From positions 1,452,480-1,516,479 of the forward strand of contig MEHQ01000128.1 of assembly GCA_008828725.1 (NCBI GenBank): a stretch of 64,000 nt of DNA. Direction: 5' to 3'. Below the pieces are notes generated by a model. The model saw nothing but the letters and a program-made list of their open reading frames with translations. It was not told the DNA's origin and did not search any database. Shown here piece by piece: positions 53,260-64,000 of the stretch (position 1 is its first letter; the number at the start of each line of letters is the position of its first letter). Position numbers and translations under genes: made by a program. This DNA is from Saccharina japonica. Lineage: Eukaryota > Sar > Phaeophyceae > Laminariales > Laminariaceae.

Positions 53260-56200
53260 GAAATTTCCTACGTCCGCACGTGTTTGGTGGGAATCTTGCC
53301 GCCCTCGACCAGCTCACAAAGGAAGAAGAACCCCAACGAAATGTGCATCGCCCTTGACGTGTACATGGAGCTCCCCGAAGCTCCCAACGTACCCGTATTG
53401 CCGCAATTGACGGGCAGCGAGCTGAAGGAATAGAAGCCAGCCCCACCACGAAAGGCTAGAGGTAGGTAGCATCCTTTCCGCCGAAGCTGATCGCCCTGAA
53501 TGCCGCCCCCACTGCCAATTGCGCAGCCAGTGTCTGCCACTTAGCCCAGACGCTGATAGACCCTACACTCAGAACAACCTTTAAATCTGAGGTCGGCTTG
53601 GGGTTATCCGGAGTAGCCGCGAAACAAGCGTCCGTGTCGCCGGTCGCCCAGAAGTGCGTTCTCTTGTCGACAATGGCCAGGCCTGGATGCTCCTGTTAGT
53701 AACGGAGTCGTTGTTTTACCGCAGTCAGGTGTACTATCACTGGCATACCACACGTTCTCATGATTTGGTTCACCGCGTAGCTGATTTCGTAGCAGGTAAC
53801 CTGAGCCAAATACGGCATCGAGCTCACAATAGGTTGATACAAGCTAGCGCCCGTTGTGCTGAGCAGCTCCACCTCCGGCTGTTCCCTTCGACGACTCAGA
53901 CCCGTAGCCCGGAGTAGTGCAGCATGCTGAACCTCTGCAGGGCGTGTTTGACGTAGTCCTGTTGAGTTATAGCCAGCGTTCCCTCATCGTCGTCCTATGT
54001 GACGGCCGTGGCAAGAACAAGAATCACCTCGCCTACGTCAGTCATGGCGAAGCTGTCCATCACAACCTTCCTTTAGCCGCTTCACTGCATCCTCGCTGCG
54101 GGATGTCATCCACGTACAGCATCAGGATCGCGAAGGTGTTGCAGCTTCCATTCATGTATACGCGAAGGTCCGACAACGTCGGCGTGGACTTGATACCCAG
54201 CAACGCCGCGTCAATGGTGTCGCATCAAAGGACCGTTGACGGTTCTAGGCCGTATAGCCTACGCCTCACATTTATCGTCAAATGTACGCCCGGATTGCGA
54301 TCCGTAGCCTCTTGCCCCGGCGCTTGCTTGGCGTACAGCTTAGAGTCTATATTCTTTTGTAGAAAGGCGGCTTTAACACAAAGCAGGTACGTGGGCCCCC
54401 CATGTTCAAATGATATTGCCAGCGATATGCTCTGGCGTCTAAAGTGACACACTGGTGCAACCGAGTGTCTGTAATCGATGAGGGGTCGTGAACGTAAACG
54501 TGGGCGACAGGTCGAGCCTTGAACCGGTTGACCGTTTACACTTGAAGACAAAGCGCGAGCTGACCATCTCCTTCCCCTTCGGCACTCGTGATAGGAACCA
54601 AGTCGTGGACCTCGTGCTCTTGCAAGCTCCACACTTCCTGGCGCTGTCGGGAGGCCATTGCATCGTCCTACTTGTTGTTGGGTTGATGACACACTCCTGC
54701 TTGTCTTCGTTCGTGAAAATTTTGTCTCTAGATCTTCCAGTGGCGTGCGTTAACGTCGTTGGTGTTAAAAGTGGTTCTCCACCTTCATGTACTAAGTCCA
54801 GAAGATTCTAGTGCAAGGTTTACCGGCGGGGGTTCCCTCACTGCTTGAGAGTGCCAACTTCCCATAGCTCACAGTCAGTAAGGTTACCGTAGCATATGTC
54901 CTCAGTGGGGTTATCTCGTGTGGTGGCGCGAGTCACGCGTAGCTCACGAGCAAGTGGTGTGACCGCGGCTGAAGGAGGCGGTGTCGATCCTCCGATATCT
55001 GATGATGACGCTCCGGGAGCCCTCCAGTGAGTAGTCATGCTCAGATAGCCCGAGGCAACGATTCTCCGATACCCCCAGAAACTGATGCTCTCATAGCCCG
55101 ATATGACAATGCTTCGGTAGCTCCAGGTGACGATATTCCGTCAACCCCAAGCGAGGATGTTCCATTAGCCCCAAGCGTGGGATATTCCGTCAGCTCCAGA
55201 CGATGATTGCACGTCAGTCGTTCTCTTGTCCTTGTTTTATCGCTTCCGATCTCGAATGAATGGTCGCTGGCACGCCAATTGTGCTGGATTAGCCTCTCCC
55301 TTGATACCGAAGATAATGGGATCAACGAGTGAGATGGGATCGATGACGCCTCGTTATTAGGACTCTTCATCGTCGTCGAGGAAGTCCAGCAATTTTGTCG
55401 GCAAGTGGGAATATGGTGGGGCTTCGAAGAACATTACGTTTCGCATTTCCAAAACGGTCCCGGTCGCCGGGGTGAAAATACGATAACCCCTGCGGTTTTG
55501 GCTGAATCCGAAGGACTGGCCTTCCCACACCTTGGCGCCCAGTTGCGTCGTGTATGTCTCGATGGGCACGAACGCCATTGTCTCAACCGCCCGTAGATCG
55601 GTTTTAACCGTCTCCTTGCCGTGCAGTTTAGAGTACCGCGTTGGTCCTCTAAGCGCTGGGTGCGGGTATCGGTTGTATAAGTACACGGTCGGGAAGTACG
55701 GTTCGCCCTACGCGTTGAGAGGTAAGCTGGCGTCTTTGAGTAGGCTCCTAAATATGGTCGACAGCGTGCATCCATCCCACTCGGCCACCCCAATCTGGTG
55801 CAGCGCTGCTGCCACAAGTGTGCTCCATAAGTATGCCGGACTTGGCGCAGATATTCTTGAATGATTTTGATATCTACTCGCCGCCCTTCTCTGCTCGCAG
55901 ACGTTGGCTACGGAGTCCCAGCCTCACGGTAGCGGTCATGTTGTACAGATGGAGTGACTTGATTGCCCCTGTCTTGGACTGCAGGACGAGGATCTTCTTC
56001 ATTCGCGAAAAGCCATCGGTGAACTTGCTGATGTAGGTGTACACGCCCTTAGCTGCTGGCGTGATTGCCCCCGTAAGGTCAGTGTACACCAGCTCCTTGG
56101 GCTCGTCCGTGTCATGCTTGGTACTCTTGGGTTGCACCATTTGTTGGCTCTCGCCCTAGGCGCATATGTCGCAGCCTAAAACGGCGCGGGTGTTGTTTCA

Positions 56201-56800
56201 CGCCGTTACCGTCTTTCCTTCCAAGCAGCTTCTTGCTTGAGGGTTACATGCAACCCACAGTTTTGTGCTAGATGTCCTCGCCTACTTGCGCTATGAGAGC
56301 GATAGCGGATGGTGATGCTTCCTTGCTAATTTGAACTTCAAATACAACATACCTACGTCCTCTTCCTGCTGCTGCAGTGGTACCGCGACGTGGCCCTTCC
56401 GTAGGTATGGTTTAATTTCCGCGATGGTGGCAATGATCCGTCGCTTTATTGTGGCGATGGCAGAAAGTGTTCAGCGACCCAGGCCCGAAAAAACCAAGGC
56501 GAGAAACCGTGCTGAATTTTCCGTTCCAGCCTAATCAACGATGATGCTCCAGAAGATGCCATTTGTACGTCCGCGTAACTCCCTGTTACCGACGGTCACG
56601 ATCATCTTGGGCGTATCCGGCAGGGTGTGGTAGGACATACGTTCCACCAGACAGGGGATACGTTTGTCGTTGAAGAAGTGCTCCGCCGCGCTTCGGTTCA
56701 CCAGCCTCGCCATTCGGCAGCTGGTGCGCAAAAACTCTCGCCCTTTGAAGTAGCCATCCACAAGTAACCACCGAGGGGGGGTATATATCAACGTGTGGCG
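53260..56800 (-). pseudogene. Degenerate Ty1/Copia pol: protease, integrase, reverse transcriptase, RNase H
   Basis: Domains appear in Copia order on the minus strand but in shifting frames. The protease region (56531-56791) has AAEHFFNDKRIPCLVE, and the expected catalytic DSG reads NRS. The integrase core (55874-56140) has ELVYTDLTGAITPAAKGVY and KFTDGFSRM. The residue expected to be the second catalytic Asp is Glu (RAEKGGE), while GVAEWDG keeps the third. The integrase C-terminal part is at 55357-55686 (NRYPHPALRG, VWEGQSFGFSQNRRGYRI). A repetitive linker is at 54838-55370. Reverse transcriptase has VPKGKEMVSSRFVFK, VKAAFLQKNIDSKLY and LMLYVDDI (about 54103-54150). RNase H (53268-53540) ends LCELVEGGKIPTKHV. 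Gag is not recognisable between 56800 and 57571. Many stops and frameshifts make it non-functional. No 3' LTR was found on the left. Confidence 0.9.
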
Positions 56801-57571
56801 GTGACGGCATTGCTTACTGTCTGCGCATCACTTGATCTCAACGAACTTTGAAGTCCCCAGTTTCCTTATATTTCGTGTATAACGCTGCATCATGCACATC
56901 GCATATCGGCGATGACACGGGATGTATTGCCTCTCGTTGGAAACCCAGGATGCTAGCTGACAGAGCAGCCCGTACTTGATGCAGGCTATGGATGTGGTAC
57001 CCGGCACTTCAGAGGCAATCTCTCCGTCGCCAGGGCACTGCCCCTCTTCAATGTTATTCTCCCCAGGCTGGACGCGTGGTATTGTAGAGACGGCACGTTC
57101 TGGCTATAAATATTTCAGAATAATGGGGATTCTTAACCCCAAATCGTGATAATTTCCTTCTCGCGGTGATATATGTTTCGTTGTGTACTCGGGCTAAGGG
57201 ATTCTCCACCGTGTAGCGCTTTAACTCCCTTCCAAAATCATTATTCGGGTGGGGGGTGTATAGCTCCTCAAGCGACCACCCTCCGAATAGAACAGGGTGA
57301 ACCTCTACCGTAGCTGCTCCCACTGTGTGGCCCCGGATTGTTCTATATGGCTAGAACGATGCTACGCACAGTACGGGGGCTACCCGTTCGTTTACGACAG
57401 CGTTTAGGCCAATCGCGCAAGTGGTTCTGTACCTCATTCAAAACGCGACGTCTTCATTTATTTCGTCTGCGCAGCAGCGTAACAAACGATGCTGAATGGC
57501 AATTGCGGTCCATGTCGCCAAACCAAAAGGCGTACGTACGCAGAAGCTTGCTGACTAAAACCATATTGGGT
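56801..57571 (-). other. Decayed gag/leader zone of the Copia remnant
   Basis: This lies between the presumed 5' LTR and the protease, where gag is expected. The frames (for example 57054-57323) show no zinc knuckle or other Gag signature. GTGAACCTCTACCGTAGCTG near 57297 resembles the terminal motif of the 42425-43056 element. Confidence 0.4.
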
Positions 57572-58149
57572 TGTCGCTCGGACGATGTGGCTGGGCTTTG
57601 ACTCTGTGGAGAGATATGGCAGAGGTGGCACCGAAGTGTCTCTGAAGATCACTTGTGTAGAAGAAAACAAGTCACAGTTTGAAAAGGCGCTCAAGTGGCC
57701 ACACTGGGAACAATATTGATATGAGATATCAGGAGAAGAAGAAGAGGAGAGAGAAGAATGGAGAGGAGTGGAGAGGAGAGAGGAGAAGTCTACGAGTAGA
57801 GCAGAGTACAGTGGGGTAGAGTGATCGAGGTGAGGGATGCCCCCGCCTCACCATCTCGATACAATGTCCAAGCTACGGACAGGTATATTCTGCCGGAGCC
57901 CGTACTCTCTCCTGTGAAGTTCTCTACAGCGCTCCAGTAGCGTTCTAACATCGTTCTCAGCATCGTTCCTGATGGTGATGCTTTGGACATACAATAGAGC
58001 GCACTACGAGTAAGATAGAGTCGTAATCTATCCGCATATTGATTTTGTCTGAATACCTAAACTAAGATACGTACCTGGTACGTCGTATGAATGCGAAGTA
58101 CTGCATACCACAATAGATACGTATGGATCTCAACGTCCATATGCCAACA
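57572..58149 (-). repeat. 5' LTR of the degenerate Copia, related to the nested element's LTR
   Basis: In reverse complement it starts TGTTGGCATATGGACGTTGA and follows the 46193-46731 LTR through ATATGCGGATAGATTACGA, CATCAGGAACGATGCTGAGA and GGCAGAGGTGGCACCG-equivalent blocks, with moderate divergence. The 57572 end (TGTCG on plus, CA in reverse complement) is approximate. Confidence 0.8.
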
Positions 58150-58271
58150 GTGCTGACTCTGAATGTCTGAAAAAAGATGAAACAAACGTGCTCCCATGCG
58201 GCAGCAGGGCTCGTTACTAAACTATGATACCAACTACTACTGCTGTAGTGGGCGTGCTATTCAGTCATGTA

Positions 58272-58713
58272 ACAGCCGATTTTCCTAATTGAGAATAGCT
58301 TTTCCGGTGAGAATGAAAATCGATTTTAGTACTTTATTATTGTCCAGTAGTTGTATTTCGCTCACGATCAAACTTTGACCTAGAAAATATGTTCCTCGAT
58401 GGTAGGTATCTATCCACGAAACAAAAATTGAAATCGGCCTTGACAGGCTCGAAAAATCAAGGATTTAAGGGAACTTGCAATTATGAGCGAGGTCCCTCGC
58501 CCATAAATACAGGTTTTCTGGGATCCTCGATATCTTGAGACTGCCGATGCCGATTTCGTTTTTTTTCCTTGTCATCGACGGGTGTCACAACTGACAATAG
58601 TTTACAGTGAAAAAAATGACTGTAAGGGAAGTACATCTCTTACAATTCAAAAACCACTATTTATATTTTCATTCTCATCGGAAAGGCAATTCTCAATTAG
58701 GAAAATCGGCTGT
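58272..58713. mobile_element. Mariner-type MITE, copy 2 (inverted)
   Basis: 442 bp, ACAGCCGATTTTCC... to ...GGAAAATCGGCTGT, flanked by TA at 58270-58271 and 58714-58715. The interior is the reverse complement of the 19203-19650 copy, with modest divergence. Confidence 0.92.
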
Positions 58714-59007
58714 TATGTAGTGTACGCGTAGTACCAATAAAGCATATGTATGCAAAACTGAGATAATGTTTGGTTCCCACAGAGTGATACAAAACAGGGT
58801 GCTGAATATTACTGCGTCCAGTATTTATGAATAGTATTAATAGTATGTAGAGGGCACAAGCAGTTTGGACGAATTCGTCCTTCAGTGAGATTTGGCTGGT
58901 GAGGCACAATAGCTAAATATCACCCTTTCATATGTTTCATTGACGAAGCGTCGGTTAGGGGTCGGCAGAGTCATCCATAAGGCGGACTGCACTGAACAAT
59001 ACTGGTG
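58714..59007. other. Short spacer, nothing recognised
   Basis: AT-rich sequence between two transposable elements; no gene or repeat seen. Confidence 0.5.
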
Positions 59008-59015
59008 CTGCACAC

Positions 59016-59489
59016 CAGGGCATTAATTAGGTGCTGCGCTGTTGCGCTGGCGCAACATTTATTTCGCCAAAATATCCGTTTTTCGCAACAGTCGCCGCGA
59101 GGCTGGTTGCGCGCAGCGCAACACACGTTTTTGGGCGCGAAACATTTTTCGCCGCAAGCAAAACAAAATGTTGCGCGTTTCTCGCCGGAGACGATAAAAA
59201 TGTTTGGGGGTCTTTTTCTCATCTATTAGCCGTGATTAAACATATTTTAGGCCCCTTGTCCTATTCGCCATAGTCTAAAACAAAAATTAGGCACATTTTG
59301 CTATTCGCCGTAGGCTTTTATGTTTTTGGGGCACTTCTCTCTATTCGCCGTGACCAAAAATGAATCAAAAGGCTTTTTACTTAGTTTTGAGGCGTATATT
59401 TGCGCATAGATAACATTTTTTCGCCTCCGGCGGCCCTCCGGCGGCCCTCCGGGGCGCAACAGATGCCGAACCATTAAATAAATCCCCTG
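59016..59489. mobile_element. hAT-type MITE with 8-bp target duplication
   Basis: A 474-bp element starting CAGGGCATTAATTA and ending in the inverse of CAGGGGATTTATT. CTGCACAC flanks both ends exactly (59008-59015 and 59490-59497). CAGGG ends plus an 8-bp duplication are typical of hAT transposons. No transposase. Subterminal TTGCGC/GCGCAA motifs recur many times near both ends, as hAT transposase binding sites do. Inside, CTATTCGCCGTA recurs three times and CCTCCGGCGG is tandemly repeated near 59415-59450. Confidence 0.9.
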
Positions 59490-59497
59490 CTGCACAC

Positions 59498-60078
59498 AAC
59501 AACGACGGCCCGTTCAATGTGTAGTCCTATAGCCACGATAAACTTGCCGCAACACGCCTGCCCTTTCAGTGCCTGTTGAGCTTCGCGCCACACGCGTCTA
59601 AGGCATAATATCCACCTGGATAGTATACGTATACACTCATACTATTTCAAGGCATGATTGTTAACGACTTTAGATAAATGAGGGACGCGATATGAAGCAT
59701 TGTTTGTTAGGCCGGTCACCATCACCATCTGCCATGATGAATGACAAAGCAGTACAACAGTATCGGCTGCCCATGCAGCATTCATTAATTGAGGTTTGTT
59801 TTGGAAAGCCAACCCCTCGCGTGAATCGACGAGTCCGTTTCTTCTCTATGCTCCTCATGGATCGATTAATCAGTTTCTTCTCTATGATCCCCATGAAGCG
59901 ATGCAGCAGTTTGCTTTGTTAGAGACTGGCGACCATGAAGAAAACAGCAACTGGATTAAACGCAGTTATTAATGGTTGTTTTTTGTCCGAGGTTAAAGGT
60001 TCGAAACAACATCGTACATAAATGAAGTCGCTTCTGTGTCAAAGGCCGCTATTACCAATGACTTTATGTACACTATTA
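59498..60078. other. No gene recognised
   Basis: Two opposed frames overlap at 59670-59922. A GGTTCGAAACAAC sequence near 59998 resembles a B box but lacks a partner A box. Nothing else to report. Confidence 0.45.
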
Positions 60079-60190
60079 GGGGGGACCATAGTAAATACGT
60101 AGGACCAAATATTGTTACTAAACATATGGAAACGTAAAGGTTTTTGTGTTAACTGTAGGGCCTATTTAGTCCTATTTACTATGCTCCCCC
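60079..60190. mobile_element. 112-bp MITE-like element
   Basis: Ends are inverted: GGGGGACCATAGTAAATA on the left, and the reverse complement of GGGGGAGCATAGTAAATA on the right, with similarity extending about 30 bases. TTA/TAA lies at the edges, but a true target duplication is not clear. Confidence 0.65.
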
Positions 60191-62105
60191 GTAATTGTAC
60201 GTGTAGCAGTTTGGCACAGGACGACTACTCGTATTCGTAAGTTCGTATCGTGAATCGTGAAGCAGTATTGATCGGAGAACGGCCGCATCTTTGCTGATTA
60301 AACCATTAGATTGTAACGGCCCTAACTACATGATGATCAAGTTTCATATGAAGCAGTATCGAGAACAACAGGTCGTACGACAGGAACGGGATGCCATTCT
60401 GACCTTGCTGGATTGGATGGTTTGAGGCATGGTTCTTGGTTTGATTTGAAGCTCTTAAGGCCTAGGACTGAATATGAGAAGTGCGGTTGACAATCAGTCG
60501 GCAGTAGTCAATATGGAGGTGAGTTCCAGAGAGTGCGCGATTGCTTAGGTGAGGCATAAAAATATAACTGTACTAGGTGCATAATACACCGAAAGTTTGA
60601 ACCCGACAAGACCCATATATATTGTCATAATTGGTTTGCCTCGCTATCAGAACGACTATGTAGAAGAGCGATATATCGGAGTTGGACTAGGTTCCGCACA
60701 GCGTGAAGATCAAAACAGCGAACATCGAGAAATACTAACATCACAGCAGCAGTGGCTCCGTGCGGAACTAGAAGTTGGGGCAGAGGAGAGTGAGGATTGC
60801 GGTGAACGGAGATAAGGCGAGGAAATTTATTTACGGAAGACTGTGTGGGTGTTGAAAACAGGGGGGAAAAGGCAAACAACAAGCTAAGGGACGCCAAAAA
60901 GTTAATCATACGAGTAGCGACAATAACAATTGTACAGTTTTCTAGAGGTATGAGTTACAGTTTGGATATAACGAGACATCGTCGAACCGTTATTCTGTAT
61001 ATCCCATCACGGTCAAACCTGATCAGACGTTTGGGTAACAACCAGACAGCCAGGTATAGGCCAGGAGTACCCCCCGCTGGACAGGTTAACCAGAGGCGAC
61101 GAGGGTTATCGAGTGCTATTAATAGCGACCCTCTCTAAATGGAAGACACATGCACCCACTCATAGCCCAAAAAAGCGGATCGCTGGACAGATAAACTAAA
61201 AACAGTTTTGATATAATTAAAGTAAGAAAAAAACCATCTTGCGTTGAAGGAAGGTTGGACCATCATTGAAGCGAACCAGGCAATTGTGTACACACACGTA
61301 TTTATATATGCCTGTCTCGTTCAGGAGGAAAGCTAGTGCTTTGACCGTCGGTACGGTACCATACTTAGTTCTGCTTTCGTATCACACCTACTGCCGGAGG
61401 TTGTTTTCCTCTCGCGAGGGACAGCTCTGGTACCTAAGCAAAATGTACTGCAGTTTGTAGAATCCTTTATATGTACGTGTACGTCAAAATATATTGCTGG
61501 CGGCGGTATATATACCGGTCGGAAAGTATACGTACATCGTAGAATTGCCTTAGACCTATGCCAATGGGAAAGCAAAGTTACCCTAAAAAGTTTGAATTCC
61601 TAAGATCCCCGCCAGATTTTTCCAGAACAAGCTTGCTATGGGACCGATTCTTAAAACGAAATATTCCCAACTTTTGGGAAAGCCCGAAAAAAGCAATGCT
61701 GGGGCCGGTGTTGGGACAAAATCGGCTTGAGAAAAACTCAGGCGGATGTTAGTTCGAAGAGGCGAGATTCCGAGTCCTCGACAGACATGGATCGACGAAA
61801 CCAACGACTGCGTCATGAATTCTGAACGCGGTGCGCTCGTTACGGGCTCCGATCCAGACGGTCTCAGGTACCCCCCCCCCTGTTAAAAGGTCAAAGTTGA
61901 AAAATTCGACGTGAGGTGTCGAAAAAATAATTTTCGACCACCCGACGGATCAAGAAATTTTGTCATCTGTTTTGTGCAAACCAGCAGCCAATTGTTTGTT
62001 TATCAGACGCCTGGCCAGCGCCCGCCCCATACCACCGGCCACCGTGTGAACACGGTGACCTTAGGATGGTCCCTCTACGCCTGTACAATAACTATATACA
62101 ACAGA
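60191..62105. other. No gene recognised
   Basis: Short frames (for example 60845-61138) carry no known motif. A C run lies near 61871-61880. I see no RNA gene. Confidence 0.45.
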
Positions 62106-62276
62106 ACATAGGGGACAGTATAGAGCCGTTCCCTCCCCCCCTGCTTGATACACAAGGCCTTCCATAGTACTACAATACTACCGGACACCGTTCCCTCCCT
62201 CGATTGAACACAGGGGACGGTAGAGAGCCTTCCCCTGCTTGATACAAGGCCTTCCATAGTACTACAATGCTACTGG
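62106..62276. repeat. Tandem duplication, ~100-bp period
   Basis: ACATAGGGGACAGTATAGAG...CCATAGTACTACAATACTAC (62106-62183) recurs at 62209-62276 with small changes (ACAGGGGACGGTAGAGAG...CATAGTACTACAATGC). No coding frame is shared. Confidence 0.8.
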
Positions 62277-64000
62277 GCGGCGCTGCGACCTATTCGAGTG
62301 GGCCGCAACTGCGTAGTGACAAGCGACTGCAGCAGTAGTGAGCGGAACAAAGGAGCTATGAGCTCGCTCGAAGGTGGATCAGAAGGCCCCGAAGAGTCGT
62401 GGGATCGGCAGGCTTGGCATGGAATATCGAGTGCGTTCTTTTCTTGCTTCGGCACATTGTATTCGGTCGACGAGCTTGGTCGGATCAACATGCAGGTTCC
62501 TTTTCCTTCTTAGCAGATAGGTCGATAGACCCCAGGTAGGTATCTTCGACACCTGTGTATACCCTTGCAACGATAATCGATCAGGAAAACCAACTGCTGA
62601 CCCTGCCTGTGGTGTCATTGGCAGCTTGCCTTCCCACATAAGTCCCACATGCTTCTGTACACACGCCGTGTACCTCACTGTCGGCGACATCGCGAACAGT
62701 GTTCGACACTCACATATATTACATCGTGGCAAAGCAGAACAAGTATTCAAGGTATAGTCGCACGAGGGATGTATGTGCGGTGTCATGTTACGCTATTTGA
62801 GTCGACGTGAGGGTTTGCGCCTCTCCGGTACTCTGTCACACAATAACATATGATACGTACACCGATACACGCTGGATACCTGTGGATACACCGAAAAAAA
62901 CAATGTTGTTAAAAACTTAATTTTCGAGTCCTCCGGGGGGGGGGGGGGGGGTTAGGTGTATGATATCCAAATCCCCGGCCGCCCCTGATCCGTCTCAAAT
63001 GGCAAAAAATAGTTTTTTTTCGGGTTTGGGACAAGAGCGTAGGACGCCGCCGGCTATCTCTCGCCTCCTAGACCATGGATCCACCTTAAACCTTCGAGGC
63101 CGTCATCTACACTCGTTGGCCTTGCCCGACCCGAAGCGGGTTGGTCGTGGGCTGAGTCTATGTCGAGATCGAAGGTCTAGCGTCGCACGAGCTGATTTGT
63201 ATCAGGGTGTTGACGATTTACGACGAGAAATGGCAAATTGCGCCGCCTGCAGCCGTTTGAAAAAAAATAAGAAAAACATCAAACTTTTTTTTCCCTTTTT
63301 TCCCACACAGGCGGTACGAGCGGATCTTCAGCCTGAAAATTCCAGGCAACTATTTCAAAGATCCATTTCCAACTTTGCTTTCCCATTGGCATAGGTCTTA
63401 GTGCGTCGTTTTAATTTGCTAATATAGTTTCCCACACCATTTGTACACCTTCGCCCTTCTCTTCTCTTGTCCTATCCATAGTCGCGACTCAGACCCGCCC
63501 CTGTCATGGTATTCATGATATCCCCGTTTCCCCTCTATTGTTGTGGAGGCGTTACTATTTCTATATTCCTGTGATGAGACGAGGAATACTTGCCCTCTTC
63601 TGCTCAGAACTTCTGGAGAGGCAAGGAACCGCTAATAATATGAACCAAACACGTGTGAGTGCGAGTGATTGAGAGTAACCAGAGTGAACCTGCACAGTAG
63701 TCGGGCTTGCCCCATACTGCCTAAACTTTAGTGCATGATGCCACGGCCGTGAGGCTGTGGCTTATCTTCACAAATGGCGTCGTCGGCAGGACACTCTGGA
63801 CCTGCCCTCGGTCTCTCACCCTTGACGTGTGCTGCTCGAGCCTTGGTGTCGCAGCAGGCTCGGGCAGGTGTCCTTTTTTTTTGGTTTTCCATTTTTTGCT
63901 TTCTATTTTTTTTCTTGCTCCTGATTTTGTCATCAGATCGGATGTCTTCTCACCACGGTGATACGGGCCACGAGAGCTCAGGTACCTGCCTGTAGCAGCG
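62277..64000. other. No gene recognised; 17-base G run
   Basis: 62935-62951 is a run of 17 G, a possible assembly-sensitive site. A 144-residue plus frame (62960-63394) starts just after it but shows no known domain and contains an intron-like pyrimidine tract plus CAG at about 63285-63310. It may be a gene fragment, but I cannot support a call. Confidence 0.4.

Noticed and set aside
62960..63394. 144-residue frame as a host gene
   Set aside because: No recognised domain; begins next to a 17-G run and ends in simple Lys/Phe-rich sequence. Insufficient evidence.

Overview
This is a eukaryotic nuclear window that is almost entirely repeats and mobile elements, with one convincing host gene. 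Evidence for a eukaryote is a spliced gene, Copia and DIRS-like retroelements, a tRNA-derived SINE and several cut-and-paste DNA elements. The single host gene joins a Pmp-like beta-helix to a multi-pass membrane domain, a type I associate with stramenopiles such as brown algae. The placement is inference from family resemblance, not a database match. There is one assembly gap (28309-28759).

Layout. 1-2340: non-coding, with a CTG microsatellite and several palindromes. 2419-3706: an element with 25-bp terminal inverted repeats, filled with a 12-bp minisatellite in opposed orientation. 3707-17405: about 13.7 kb of nested palindromes in two ~6.4-kb blocks. 17865-18965: an 11-bp minisatellite. 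19203-19650: a mariner-type MITE, with a second copy at 58272-58713. 20491-22215: a decayed DIRS-like reverse transcriptase-RNase H/tyrosine recombinase element whose nucleophile tyrosine is a stop codon. 23029-29369: a ~1.2-kb direct duplication around a broken Copia pol. The second arm carries two insertions, one of them a Tc1/mariner-like element whose intact empty site is preserved in the first arm. 30400-33290: diverged tandem repeats.

35911-39723: the host gene, modelled as four exons (978 codons): signal peptide, about ten GGA-type beta-helix rungs, a Cys-rich region and a multi-pass membrane domain. One predicted intron is GC-AG.

39981-43360: five copies of a dispersed module, a 30-bp minisatellite, tRNA-like B-box motifs and a 632-bp element with terminal inverted repeats. 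43972-52109: an LTR retrotransposon on the minus strand with TACCA target duplications. It carries a SINE in one LTR and a younger LTR element (46193-50527, TATAT target duplications, near-identical 539-bp LTRs) nested inside. Neither encodes recognisable Gag or Pol, and both have a primer site complementary to the initiator tRNA-Met anticodon arm. 53260-58149: a degenerate Copia whose one LTR is related to those of the nested element, so it may belong to the family that mobilised it. 59016-59489: a hAT-type MITE with an 8-bp target duplication. 60079-64000: a short MITE-like palindrome, a small tandem duplication and no recognised gene.

The most unusual structures are the palindromic array, the minisatellite-filled foldback element, and the nested LTR/SINE stack with internal target duplications and paralogous empty sites.
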